Below are positions 52,604 through 64,000 of a stretch of 64,000 nucleotides of DNA, one piece after another. How positions within the stretch are numbered: position 1 is the stretch's first letter; each line of letters opens with the position of its first letter. Origin of the DNA: Ascarosepion bandense (Eukaryota > Mollusca > Cephalopoda > Sepiida > Sepiidae); assembly GCA_037127315.1 (NCBI GenBank), contig JBBBDQ010001028.1, positions 1,302,001-1,366,000 on the forward strand, in the 5' to 3' direction. Position numbers and translations under genes: made by a program. The notes below the pieces were generated by a model that made no database searches, was not told the origin of the DNA, and worked only from the letters and a program-made list of their open reading frames with translations.

Positions 52604-52752
52604 TGCTGGGGATGATAGGGAAGATAGAAAAACATGAAATGGAGTCATAACAACACGCCACTACCTGCCTTAGGTCTCCCCGCAGACTTGGTTGGTAGTG
52701 AGACCAAAGCAGAAATCGAAATATGATGAAAAATGACATAATAATAATAAAT
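50286..52752 (+). mobile_element. Dong/R4-type LINE inserted in an (AAT)n microsatellite
   Basis: The element is framed by (AAT)n at 50286-50329 on the left and (ATA)n at 52737-52752 on the right. Between them lies one ORF (broken once) and a 3' UTR of about 135 bp (52604-52736). The restriction-like-endonuclease LINEs of the R4/Dong group are known to target such TAA-type tracts, so the microsatellite is probably the target site. The 5' end is truncated: the N-terminal zinc-finger region expected upstream of the RT is missing. Confidence 0.85.
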
Positions 52753-52839
52753 TTTTGAACCAATTACTAATAACCTCTGATGAGATTGGAACTTGTGTTC
52801 TGTTTTTAAAAGAGCTTCTCATTTAATGTAAAATATTAG

Positions 52840-53075
52840 ATCTTTGCAAAAGTTTGTATCTGATTATAAAATTATAAACAAAATTATGCATGCTCACAAA
52901 GACATTTATTAGTCAAGTATGTAATCTCCATTGTTTTTAACAACTCTCTCTCTCTCTCTCTCTCTCATTGTTCTACAAACTTCTTGATGCCATTTTTATA
53001 GAATCTTAGTGTTTTTTGTTGGAAAAAGGTTGTGATATAATTTTTCAACTGACTGTACAGTCAGATTTTTTGTCA
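52840..53075 (-). mobile_element. Mariner-type 3' fragment (same family as 31780-32600)
   Basis: Minus strand TGGCATCAAGAAGTTTGTAG, AACAATGGAGATTAC and CAAACTTTTGCAAAGATCTA match 32427-32575. A (CT)n expansion at 52946-52966 is internal. It directly follows the Dong/R4 LINE, which may have inserted into or next to it. Confidence 0.65.
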
Positions 53076-53124
53076 TTTAAATTGATCTATAAAACTAGAA
53101 ACTAGAACAAATGAAAATTTACAT

Positions 53125-53702
53125 TTTTAGGTTTGTCACACTGCTTTCTGCTCATGCATACTTATAGTTGGTATGACTGTGGCCACATGATCTGAGATTG
53201 AACTTGTGCTGGTTTTCTTGCTGATTTTACTGTGTAAACATGGCTGCTCTGTGAGCAGTGTGCATCAAAAAGGAATAAAAAGCAGTTATTGGAATCTGCA
53301 GAAAACATGCTACCTCATCAATGATAATTCCTCAATTTGCCATTACCATCTCTTGAGCTTGGTGAATTTTCTTGTCACTGGGGGAGGTTGATGGCATCCA
53401 TTCTCCTTCTTTGAGCATCACACTTGTCTGGACACTTTTAAACTTCTCAATTACTTTTACACAGCAGTGCACTGTCACCATATTGTGTTAAAAGTCTTTG
53501 ATGGATTTCAGCCTCTGACACACCTTCCAACCAGAGGAATCGGATCACTGTTCTTTATTCCTTATTGGTGCACACTACTAGCAGAGCAGCTATGTTTACA
53601 CTGTAACAACAGCAAGAAAACTGGCACAACCAAGCTTAAACTTTGATCACATGACCACAATAGTACCAACTATAAAGATGCATGAGCAGAAGGCAGTGTG
53701 AA
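53125..53702. mobile_element. Mariner-derived element with about 165-bp inverted ends
   Basis: The left end (about 53125-53305) and right end (about 53535-53702) are reverse complements with scattered changes. Shared blocks are CACACTGC-TTCTGCTCATGC, TATAGTTGGTA and TTTTCTTGCTG. The 230-bp centre, read on the minus strand, encodes an N-terminal transposase trace (EGVSEAEIHQRLLTQYGD-like, then MVMANWGIIIDEVA). This is an internally deleted element with unusually long ends for mariner. Confidence 0.8.
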
Positions 53703-54417
53703 AAAAACTAAAGATATGGTGAAAGTGCAGATATATTTTTTTTACTTAAACTCATATGTTTGATAAATAAAAATTCTAGTTTTCTGCTTTATTTCAGTTT
53801 AGTTTTCAGACAGTCAAATAAAGCACTAACTGTTAATTAAGTCACCAGAGAAAAACGGGGACAAAGGAAAGGAGCATTAAAGATAATAAAGAAAAAATAT
53901 GCTTAGCTCTGGGATTTATTGTACATCATATCATAAATAGTATAATGTCATGTCATTAATGGCTTTGGTGAATAGGTGAGCCTGACCATGCCTTCTACTT
54001 CAAGTCTTATTTTTACAGTAAAGACTTTTTAATGCTCATTGCAATAATGATAATAATTACAAATTGAATAAATTCTACTCTGACCTACATTTATTTATTT
54101 TGCAGAAAATATGAATAATACAAACTTGCTATTTATTTGGAAAATATATACATTTAATGTCATTAAAAATAAATATTTAATTAGTAAAATAACTTTCTTT
54201 CCTTGTTGCACATAATTTGTAAAATGAAAAAAAACAAGTATTTTTGTTATAAATGATACCAAAGACTAGTTTAGGTAAAAAGTCACATCCCTGAGCCCTC
54301 AAAAGAGGAAGAGAGAGTCTATGGCTTGAAAATTTATTACCAACTGCTTTATGGCAAGTGCCACATGTATGAAACAATATATTATCTTTTATTAAGTAGC
54401 AGGATATTTTAAAATAT
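53703..54417. other. Intergenic DNA, nothing recognised
   Basis: AT-rich DNA without a recognised motif, up to the RTE 3' tail. Confidence 0.45.
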
Positions 54418-56840
54418 TTATCTTCTTCTTCTTCTTCTATGCGCCCTGTCCCTTCAGGACGTAGGCGATCATGGCTTTCCACGTTTCCCTATCCCTGGTG
54501 GCTCTGAGCCCACCTTCTTCTGTTACACCGTGCAATCCTCATTCTGTCATTCACCTGATTAGGTCCTTCAAATATGTTATCTGTTGCTTTCCCCTGTCTC
54601 TTTTCCCCTCTATCTGGCCTGTTAGCATCAGATTCTCCAAGCCCTCCTTCCTCATTGCGTGTCCCAGGAACTTCAGCTGTCTCTTCCTGATGCTCAGTAT
54701 TAATTTCCTTTTTGTTTCCATCATTCCCAAGACCTCATCATTGCTCACATGCTCGATTCATGATCGCAGCATCCTTCTGTAGAACCACATTTCAGTTGCT
54801 TCAAGTTTTTCCTTCATCTTTGATAGTATTGTCTAGCATTCACTGCCATATTGAAGGACAGACAGCACGTAGCAATCCAGTACTCTCTTCCTAGTTTCTA
54901 GCGAAATTGTCCTGTTTCTTATTACTTTACTCAACTTCTGGAATGCTTCCTTCGCCATGCCAGTTCGCATTTGGATTTCTGTGTCACATTTTCTGTCTTC
55001 TGTTATAATGCTTTTCAGGTATTTAAATTTTTGTACCTGCTTGGTTCTGGTATCCCCAACCTGTATTTGGCATTTTGGGCTGCCCTTTTTACTGATGACC
55101 GTGCATTCAGTTTTTGTATATCTAATCAATTCATTACCTGTCTGTATGCAAGTGGTTTGCTGCCAGTAAAGATTCTTTATTACTCTCAAGTCTTTCCCAA
55201 ATATGTCCAGGCTGCCAAGCATCTCCATCAATTCTTTGTGGCATATTTTGTCAAACGCTTTCACATAATCAATAAAGCACAGGTATAAGTCCTTCTTCAT
55301 TTGTATTGCCCTTTTGGAGAGCATCCTAATCATAAATATGGCATTCCTTTTCCTGTGTCTTTAACGAAACCACACTGTTCTTGTCCTAGCTCTGGCCTGA
55401 TTCTGCTTCTCACTCTATTCATCAGGATTCAGACGATCAGTTTTGTTATATGGCTCATTAAACTGATGGTTCTGTGGAGCTCGCACTCATTTGCTCCCAC
55501 CTTCTTAGGTAGTGCTATGAAGATAGACTTGCTGAGATCATCTGGTATAACCGCACTATTATATATTTCATTTATTATTTCAGTAATTTTTTAGATACCA
55601 AATTCTTCCAGGGCTATCAGCAGCTCTATGACTATGCTGTTTGGTCCCGCTGCCTTGTTTCTATTCAGTTTGGCTACTGCAGATTCCATTTCAGACTTTA
55701 AAATTTCCGGTCTGTCCTCACCTTTGTGTAATATTGGTTGCTCTCTCTTGTCGTGGAAAAGATCTTTTATATATTCTTCCCATCGTTGGAGTATTTCCTC
55801 TTTCTTCAAAATGATTGTTCCTTCTTTAGATTTTAGACATCCTGTTGAAGAGCAGGTTTTTTGTCCTTTCAGTTCTTTTATTTCCTTATGCATGTCTGCT
55901 TTATTATTCCTGCTCAATCTCTCTACTTCTGCACATTTGTCATTGAGCCATTCCTCTTTAGCCTGTCTACATTTTCTTCTTATTTCCTTGTGTAATTTCC
56001 TGTACTCTGTTCCATGTCTTGATATAATTTTTTGCCTCCTTTGCCTCATGTCCAGAATCTCTTCCATCATCCACTTGTTTTTCTTTCTGTGCCTATTTTC
56101 TTTTGGGGCAATGTTGTTTGCTGATGTCAGTATTGCTTCCTTTAGCGAGTCCCATTTTGAGTGTCCTTTCCTAGTTTGTTCTTTGTATTTGGTTTTCATG
56201 CTGTTACTGTATTCTTTCTGTAGTTTGAGGTCATTCACAAGTGCATTGTATATCAGTTTTGGTGCTGCATTAGGCTTCTTCAATCTCCGGAGTTTCACTT
56301 TTAATTTGCAGATGACTGGGACGTGGTCGCTTCCACAGTCAGCACCTGGATAGGCTTTGCTTTGAACCACTGCATTTCTGAATCTGCTGTTAATGGTTAT
56401 GTAGTCTATCTGGTTTTTGTGTCACCTCCTGGGCTTCTCCATGTCCATAGACGTTGTGGGTGTTCTCGAAACCAGGTGTTAGTTATTACCTGGTCATTTG
56501 CTATGCACCATTGCACCCATTTTTTTCTTCGCTCATTGCAGATTCCTAAACCAGTTTCCAGTTGTCATACCTTCCCTCTCCTTGCCTACTTTGGCATTCA
56601 AATCTCCCATGATGATCCTGATTTCTTGGCTTTTACATTGAGCCTTGGACTTCTCTAGAGTGGAGTAAAAAGATTCTATTTCTTCCTCGGTGTTTTGTGT
56701 TGTTAGTGCATATATGACTACAATTGCTATGTTGAACGGTCCCTTTTTCAGTTTGACCAGGAGAACTCTTTCGGAGAACTGGCAGTATCCCAAAACACAT
56801 TTCTTCCTTTCTTTGTCCAGTATTAAGCCGACTCCTTAAT
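54418..56840 (-). mobile_element. RTE-type LINE copy C, 2.4 kb, with an internal catalytic deletion
   Basis: On the minus strand: an endonuclease end (VIYALTTQNTEEEIESFYST, IIMGDLNAKVG; about 56650-56800), linker (TRKGHSKWDSLKEAILTSAN), RT entry (NRNKAAGPNSIVIELLIALE), FIDYVKAFDKI and GSLDIFGKDLRVIKNLYWQQ. It then jumps from RYTKTE straight to CTVISKKG, and continues with QKFKYL and LKFLGHAMRKEGL. It ends with GCGCATAGAAGAAGAAGAAG, the 3' tail, at 54440-54418. The jump removes the RT block holding YVDD that copy B keeps at 17075-17325. Other frame breaks occur near 54760-54830 and 55340-55600. Confidence 0.9.
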
Positions 56841-57737
56841 TAAAAAAAAAAACAATAAATGTCTAATATCATTTAAATTCTTCACAGTGAACATTGTCAG
56901 TAAATACATCCTATTTTTTTTTGAGGGGGTATGGTTAGGCTTGACTGAAAGTGAAGGAAACTAACATACTTTCTTTTTTTAATGTCATATCCCTTCAGGA
57001 TGTAGGCAATCATTACTTTCCACAGGTCTGTTCTTTATTATCTATGATTTACCATAACTTCTTGGGAAAGAAAATAGTGTCTTCCCATATCATATCTGAA
57101 AGGAGAGTATACACTACCCTCCCTGGGATAAAGTCCAGATAATTGACAGAGAACATCTTTGGGGTGGAACAAAACTAAGGGAGACAGCATTTATTCAATT
57201 GCAAGCACAAATTTCAATGTGTTTTTCTTTGCTCTACAAGGAATTCTGAATAGAACCCTTTATTTAATCTATGAGGGTAGATTGTTCTCATTCCACAGCC
57301 TATGCCTAAGGATATCTAGTTCTTATTGTTTTAGTACTCCTCAGTTATTGCAACAGAACTAAACAGCAGGTAGGTTAGATTTAAGGCTCCAAGTTCACTA
57401 TATAGAGAGTGGATTAAATTGTTATTGTTGGGTCATGAAGTGTAATACAGTTACTGGGCTGGGCAATGTGTACTTGGACTCAGTAGAAACAATAACTAAA
57501 CAGTATTAAAAATAAGAACTAGATGATATTTCTAAATATAGAAAGTGGAACAAGAACCTTTGCGTCAAGCACTAGATTAATTAAAGGATTCAGTTCAGAA
57601 TTTCCTGTAGGTTATCCAGATCAATAGACACCTAATGAATGCCAGAGGGCACAATCAAAACATTGTGATAACAGCAACGAAAATGACAACAACAATGTAA
57701 GCAGCAACAGCATCTTCTGTAATGAATCCAAGCTCTG
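56841..57737. other. Intergenic DNA with a short RTE 3' stub
   Basis: At 56980-57025 the + strand TGTCATATCCCTTCAGGATG, TAGGCAATCATTACTTTCCA is an RTE 3' end in minus orientation (compare 54440-54485). The rest has no recognised feature. Confidence 0.55.
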
Positions 57738-58015
57738 ACTGCACAAGAAATTCAGTTGGCTCAGATGCCTGGTGGGGGATTTACACTCTAAGTGCGCATG
57801 TTGTTTAGGAACTGTGCACCCTATTGATGGCAGACCACAGACTGTCTTGGTTGGACCTGAAAAGCTGGATGTGGTAGCCTTCTTTTACCTGAGGGACATG
57901 CTCTCTGCAGCAGGTGGCTGTGACTTTGCAACCACAGCACTGCCTGGAAGAAGTTCAACAGTCCCACAGTCCTCTCTTCTTGCTAGCTCACATACAAGAC
58001 TTGCAAAATAGTTCA
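57738..58015 (+). mobile_element. Non-LTR RT fragment with Cys motif
   Basis: The + frame CACCLGTVHPIDGRPQTVLV, GPEKLDVVAFFYLRDMLSAA and GGCDFATT is characteristic of a LINE family widespread in invertebrate genomes. There, a CxxC-type knuckle precedes an FCYLGDML-like thumb motif. Only about 80 codons remain, ending in a stop at about 58011. It is not the RTE family described elsewhere in this window. Confidence 0.75.
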
Positions 58016-58626
58016 TGTTTCTGAAGTATGTAAAGAGTATCAGTTCAGAAAAATATATATAAAGTCATCAAGAGGAGCTTTTCTCAACTCCCATAATCAT
58101 AAACTGATACATTAGTTCATCATTTTTACAGGAGATTTACAAAGTTTTATGACATTTAGCAAAAGAGAATCATATATTAATATCTTGACATAAATTCTAT
58201 TGAAAACATGAGGACTATTTTGAATGATGCAATATTCAGAGAACCTTCCAAACAAGATTTGTTTTCAAAGCAGTTTGATTGAATATCACACAAGATAGCA
58301 GATCTGATAATTCTGATATTTAAATACTTTAGAAATTAGCAAATGACAATTTTATATTTTAATTTGAATGGTCTTTGTTTAGATAATTGAATAAACATTT
58401 CTTTCAAAACAGAGTTACCCATTTACTTTTGTTATGTCAATGTGTTTGTGCTGAAATATAAAAATTCACAGACATCATTAACAAATTTTACAAAGAGATC
58501 CACCTCAGTTAATAACTTGATTATATTCCAAATATCTGGTCATTAAGTGTGAAATTGTACCTAACCACTGTTTTAGGCATGTTACACATGTAATGGGTTT
58601 GTGACAACCAGCTTTAGATAACTTTA

Positions 58627-58884
58627 ATGTCATTTGTAACATTTCTAATTCACATTTTTTGGACTATTGTCCTCATCTTTTACTGCATATTCATATTCCC
58701 AACTTCAACCATTGTAGGCTCTGGCCTTCTTCAGATGATTGGAATTTTAAACCAAACTCTTTATTTGAATATAAGATGTCATGAATATAGCAATAAAGAT
58801 GTCCTCAATGGAAATAATGTAAATACTACCTCATCACAAAAGTATAGACAAATTTCTAATTCACTTACAAATGTTTATATGTGA
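58627..58884 (+). other. Unrecognised 85-codon frame, possible terminal exon
   Basis: The frame begins with a hydrophobic stretch (FLIHIFWTIVLIFYCIFIFP). A pyrimidine-rich AACTTCAACCATTGTAG (ends at about 58716) could be a splice acceptor inside it, followed by SGLLQMIGILNQTLYLNIRC, HEYSNKDVLNGNN and a stop at 58882-58884. No family was recognised and no partner exon was found. I would treat it as a weak candidate. Confidence 0.2.
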
Positions 58885-61800
58885 ACTGAACAGTAAACAT
58901 AAATAAATTTGAAAATCGGCTCCATATTTTGTAGGCTAATTCAATTTACATACAAGTAAATTTTTATTTATTTGGATTCATTTTGAAGAAAGAGAAAACA
59001 ATTACAATCAAAATTTTCCTAACTGGTTAAAATCTTTATTTTATGGATCCAGGAGGCCATTAAACAGGTAAGTTGTTAAGAAAGGAGTGGCTGTATAAGA
59101 AGATAATTCTATTTTACAGATAGATGCTTTATTACATTTTAATATTTACTGTTAAGCTGACTTGTAATTTATTTGTAATGGTTTTTCTTTTACCAAACAG
59201 CATTTTTTAAAATGAACTCATCTTGTCAATAATTCTGGTCAGATATAATAATGAATAAGAATTTGTAATCAACATCAACAAAAAGCGAGAAAAGATAAAC
59301 AACAAGCCAATTTAATTTGATCATTTTTTTATTAAATCAAAAATAATAAAATTAAAACAAACAAAAACAGAACAATTGCAGAAAACAAATAAACCTCTTT
59401 TCAAAGATGTTATGTCAGCATGTATGTGTGTGTACAAAACAAAACAGCTTGTAGGGAGTGTTAAAAAATTTCTCCATACATTTCCACTAAAGTCAGTAAG
59501 CAATCAGCTCAAGCACGGAACATGACAATTCTTAAGATAAGATTTAAGGTTTGCTTCCCAAATCAAAAGGGAAACTGAGTTTGAGCTGCACCAAGAGCTT
59601 TTTTCCCAACACAAGCTGTTGATTAACAGCCATACAACAACTATGGTCAGAATAATTGTGATGGAAAAAAAAAAGATAAAAGAAATAAGAGTTGAATATA
59701 GAAGATTTTAACTTTTTCAACTCATAATCTAGTTTTCATAATGTTTATGTTCCTCCATCTTGATGACTTACTTATACAGCAGTAGATAGCACGTACATCA
59801 CTAACCGTAAATAAAATTAGGTATTTGGATTTAAAAAATAATACAAATAAAACATTGTTACCTATTAAACAAAATAAAAATCATGTCATTTTTATTTATA
59901 GATACTGATATCTTTCATTTTTACTTCAGTAATTCAAAGTTTAGGTTTTAAAATTTTCTTTTTTCTTTTTTTTAATTATAATGGTTTAAGAAACTGAATG
60001 AAACAGCAATAGACAATGTCATCTTTGATATAAAGTTCATATTCATGGAATACATTGTGAGTCACTGAAAAGAATAAAATTTTTCAGCTGCACCAATAAA
60101 ATACCAATGATCAGCCATAAGTTTATGATGTCATTATGTTAATATAGACCAAGTGCAAAATGATGGAAGTCAGAAGTAAACACCAAGTGTAGTTGATAAA
60201 CAGAATACTGAGTGGAGAAAATTTCATTTACAATAATTGATTTTCTACGTTATGATCATTTTCAATTTGTCATTTGTAACATTGAAAAATTTACAGAATA
60301 AAAGCAGCAATTTTGCAAGATTATTAGAAATTAAAAAATGATCAATTTGTATGAAATGAGTGGACTATTGTTTGCTTCATAATTTGAACATCTTAAGTAT
60401 TATGTATACTTTTATAACAACTGATCAAAAGAAATTTAATTTCCAATTCAAACAATTTCCAAATAAACAGTTTTGATGTATAAAAGTTTCAAGTTTTTAA
60501 CAATCATCTTAATTTTGGCTGGTTGATTCTTCAGCCATTTTTAGATGTGTGATATACAGAAAATAGTCTTACATATTTGTTTATAATAGAATTGATATTG
60601 TAGTGGTCAACATTTCTTTTTAATATTGATAACATCAAGATGAGGTTTTCCTGATAGCTGTACAATATTCTCAGTGATTTTGAAAATTTGTTTTTATATT
60701 ATTAAAAGTTGAAAAGTTCATAACACTTTCTAAAGGAAAAATTGTCAAGAACCTACTCAACAGATTGGTCCATTAACTTTTCAGCATCCCCTCATATGTG
60801 CATGCTTAGATATAAATAGGTCTTCTGAAATGCTTTAATTTTAAACTAGAAAACTATACACATTAAAATATATTCTATAACATGATTTATAGTTTTGACA
60901 ATTTAATTAGTCTGAGTAATTATTAAAAACTCAGCAATACTAATGAGAAAACTTTTTTGTTTATGTATGAACATGACTAAGATTTCAAAATGTAACCTCA
61001 TTTCATATTTTTGACAAGTTTGACAAAGTAGAAACCTTTTTGAGAAATTATTTTCTACTCAAAACATTCAGAAAAAATTCAATTCAAAAGAACAAAATTG
61101 TGAAAATTAAAACTTAACAAAATTGCGTTTGACATATTTTCTGAATTTAGTAATTTACATTTTCATACCTTTCTAAGATGGAATCTGAAGATAGTATAGC
61201 CATATCAAATTTTATAAATCTATTTGCATTTGCCCTCAGATTAATGGACTTACATGTGTAGCCACATTATTTCTTATTCTGTTAATTTACTTATCTAAAA
61301 AGATAATTTTAAAAAGTTCTTAGTATTTGTGAGAATGTGTAACCTATTTTATCTGATAAAATCTTTAAAAAAAATACTTCATATCATAATCAGTTTGATT
61401 TAAAATTAGAAAATGGAAAGTTCAATTTTACCTAAAGAACATACGAAGAAATCAATGAATTGAGCTTGTATTTTAAAGCAGTGCCTAATTCCTGAGGCTT
61501 GAAAGATATTTAATTCATATATAATAGAAAGAAATTGGATAATTTTAAAGCTTGTAAATGCTGACAAGAATTGTAGAGAAGAAAAGAAAGATAAAAAGAA
61601 AAAAGAAAAAACACAAAACAATGTTTAAACAGAGAAAGGAAAAATGGAGGACTACAAAGAAGTAAAGTTTAATTAAGAAATGAAGACTAAAATTTGTGAT
61701 GTGGTAGTTCACACCTAGAAGCTTTATAATGCTAAAGGAAAAACAATAGGTAAATCAGGTTTTAACTAACAATGTATATATTTCAATTAAAAATATTGTG

Positions 61801-61985
61801 TAGATGGACCAAACACAAGTCATCATACACCTGAGAGATATACTGGGAAAATATATAGGAAGAAATTATAATGAAACAAATAAATACATTACAATTCAAA
61901 GTTAAATAAGTGAGGAGATAGAGATTTACTTCAGACTTGACCTTATATAAAAATAAATAACAAAAGCATTGATTGACGGTAGGTA
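58885..61985. other. Long AT-rich stretch, nothing recognised
   Basis: Three kilobases without a recognised gene, transposon motif or microsatellite longer than a few units. It is the quietest part of the window. Whether it is a 3' UTR, an intron or intergenic DNA cannot be told. Confidence 0.45.
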
Positions 61986-61989
61986 AATG

Positions 61990-62228
61990 TCTTTTATGAA
62001 TAAAATAGAAAGGGGTGTAAGACAAGGATGTGTCTTTCCACTGGATCTGTTCAACATGTACAGCGAGAATATTTTGAGGACCCTAGAAGTTATGCCCAGA
62101 TTTAAACAATCTAAGGTACGCAGATGATACTGTGCTGATAACAGACACAGAAAGGAAACTACAAGACCTCTTACAGAAGGTAGCAGAAGAAAGTAACAAG
62201 AAAGGACTAGAAATAAACTGCACAAAAT
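61990..62228 (+). mobile_element. RTE-type LINE fragment copy D
   Basis: The + strand encodes RGVRQGC, then LDLFNMYSENILRTLE in one frame. A YADD-like region follows after a one-base shift (TACGCAGATGATACTGTGC at about 62115), then ERKLQDLLQKVAEESNKKGL. It corresponds to the block deleted from copy C and kept in copy B. Both ends are cut inside the RT domain. Confidence 0.82.
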
Positions 62229-62944
62229 ATAGAAAATCTGCAACTTATTACCTATTTTTTAACTTGCCACAGATAAACTGTTTAGAATAAAAAATAAATC
62301 TAAAATTTTCAAAGGTATGTTTTCTCTGACTCTAACACTACATCTTATCACAAACTATTAGAATTATATTCTCACTATTCTTGAAAAGAAATCAGTTATC
62401 CTGCTGAAGTAATTCCAAGTAATAGAATATACACGACGGAATAATCCTCATTCTCTTATGCTTTCAAAGGAACTAATAGCAGAAAAAAATCCAAGAACTT
62501 TGAAGAATTACATCCTTCAAGATAAATTTAGAGACAACTGTAATAGTTTTCAATGATTTTACTTTAGAAATTTGCTTTTTTTCTTCAAAAGTTTTCCTTT
62601 TTACTTACATCACCAGACAATCATCAATGTAACACTGAATTTTTAAATCCATCTTTAAGCACTATTTTCACTACTTTAGATCACTGGATTCAACAGATAA
62701 AAGCCAGAACCTCAAATGCTGATTTTCAAGGTTGGTAGACTCACCATTTAAATGACTGACATAATGCTTCATCCCTTTCACCTTATGCTCTACATAAATG
62801 ATGAATTTTAAATTAAAATATTGGCTGATATAAGCATCCCAAAACAATTCAGTAAGCTTTATTAAATTCAAAATGTGTTAACAAGAAAGTTAACATCAAG
62901 TTCCAATGCAATAGACAAGTTTTGCAAATGTACATTGTGTGTGT
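62229..62944. other. Intergenic DNA, nothing recognised
   Basis: AT-rich stretch between the RTE fragment and the repeat of unknown class. No motif was recognised. Confidence 0.45.
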
Positions 62945-63122
62945 GTATTTCCCTCCTGTCACATTCATAGAAAAAGAAACAATAGTGAGGCTGTGTTGGC
63001 TCAGTTCATTCTACCAGTTTTGAAAGCTCGTGCTGCATGTTTGCTCTTTAAGAGTGCCTTATTGTTTTATTTTTTTTTTCAATAATTATATCAAAGTAGT
63101 TTTTATTATAATAGAGAGGACA
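62945..63122 (+). repeat. Interspersed repeat of unknown class, copy 2
   Basis: TCCCTCCTGTCACATTCATA, ACAATAGTGAGGC, GGCTCAGTTCATTCTACCAG, TGAAAGCTCGTGCTGCATGT and AGAGTGCCTTATTGTTTTA match the minus strand of 35870-36085. It ends at TTTATTATAATAGAGAGGA next to a (CA)n. It has no coding potential. Confidence 0.8.
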
Positions 63123-63494
63123 CACACACACACTATTTTCCGTGTTGCTTTAAATGATTCAACACGGGGTCTGTTAATTTTTAGTTACATTCTCCCCTTT
63201 TTTTTTTGCAAACCCAGACGATGTCAATTTTTTTTCTTTTCTTATTTATTTGATTTTATTCTATCCTTTTCTTTTTCTTTTTCCTTTTCTTTTTCTTTCC
63301 TTTTATTTTTATTTTATTTTATTTTATTTTATTATTATTTATTTTTTAATTTCTTTGCAATCTATTTAAAAAGGAAAAGTAGACTAATTTTTCTCCAGTT
63401 TCTGAAAGGTTTTTTTCTGTTGCTGAGGTGATGTGTCGCTCCCCGTGGGGATCGTCATATCGAAATGGCCATTCAACATCTTTGAATTAATCCT

Positions 63495-63535
<41 letters not shown>

Positions 63536-64000
63536 CTTCTGTCATGGGGATAACCTGTGAAGCAACAGCTAATAATCCTCTCAAATATTTTGCCATCATT
63601 TTTTATGGAAGGGGTAGATATTATGTAATTTATTTTAAACATGAAACAAAATTTTTGTTATGTAAATATTTTAGAAGGAGTCATCAAAAATTCTTAAAAA
63701 GATGTCAGGGACATTTCTTGTATTTATTCTAGTTTATTTAGAGTATTTTTTTTGTTAAACAGGCTGAAAAAATTCTAATTTCTTATAAGCAACTACACTG
63801 ATTTAATAAGTTAAACAGAAATGTTTTTGTCTTTATTCTTAAAGTATAAGGACATTGCAAAATATTATTTCATTGATTTGTAATTATATGAGAATATTTG
63901 AAATCATTAAGTCATACCTAAAAATAAAGAGATAACAAGACAGTCTATTCTCAATTCTTTTGTGTCATTGGAGGAATGAAACCAGTTCACTGGTTTCATT
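63123..64000. other. T-rich low-complexity DNA and unassigned end of window
   Basis: Pyrimidine-rich (TTTTC/TTTTA)n sequence at 63225-63350 makes a Phe-rich frame that is not a gene. A GC-rich block, GTCGCTCCCCGTGGGGATCG at 63434-63453, has a self-complementary centre (TCCCCGTGGGGA). A (TA)n run spans 63501-63532. The rest was not recognised. Confidence 0.45.

Noticed and set aside
63030..63431. 133-codon Phe-rich frame as a membrane protein gene
   Set aside because: Its hydrophobicity comes from TTTTC/TTTTA low-complexity DNA; there is no start or splice context and no family motif.

Overview
This is AT-rich, intron- and repeat-laden metazoan nuclear DNA. The mix of Penelope-like elements, RTE- and CR1/Jockey-type LINEs, a Dong/R4-type LINE, many mariner/Tc1 relics, Helitron-type repeats, tRNA-derived SINEs and long (TA)n/(TG)n runs suggests a mollusc, most likely a cephalopod such as an octopus. 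That placement is an inference; nothing here proves the species. There are no operons, prokaryotic features or rRNA/tRNA genes.

Only one host gene is convincing. It is a four-exon gene on the + strand, with coding parts at 28306-28434, 34403-34576, 36858-36956 and 46660-46806. It encodes a 182-residue four-pass MARVEL-domain protein of the CMTM/MAL/plasmolipin type. All its introns are phase 0 and are filled with transposon debris. A possible 5' non-coding exon was not located, and the 3' UTR end is uncertain.

Layout: 1-5.2 kb holds a large 131-bp minisatellite of about 28 units. 5.2-28 kb holds Helitron-type copies, mariner/Tc1 relics, three RTE LINE pieces, a CR1/Jockey RT, and Ty3/gypsy RT and integrase relics. 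28.3-46.8 kb is the host gene. Its introns carry two Penelope-like elements (PLEs), foldback elements, SINEs and several Tc1/mariner copies. 46.8-64 kb holds a nearly intact Dong/R4-like LINE inside an (AAT)n microsatellite, a long-inverted-repeat mariner derivative, a 2.4-kb RTE copy and other repeat fragments.

The most interesting signals are hammerhead-ribozyme-like structures. Two sit in the 3' flanks of the two PLE relics (29936-29992 on + and 39255-39310 on -), each with a nearly complete hammerhead core and pairing helices. A third, weaker pair lies in both arms of the foldback at 41519-41884, with a compensatory base-pair change in stem II. Also notable are the minisatellite, where nearly every unit carries a POU-type octamer (ATGCAAAT), and the LINE-in-microsatellite insertion with one nonsense codon.
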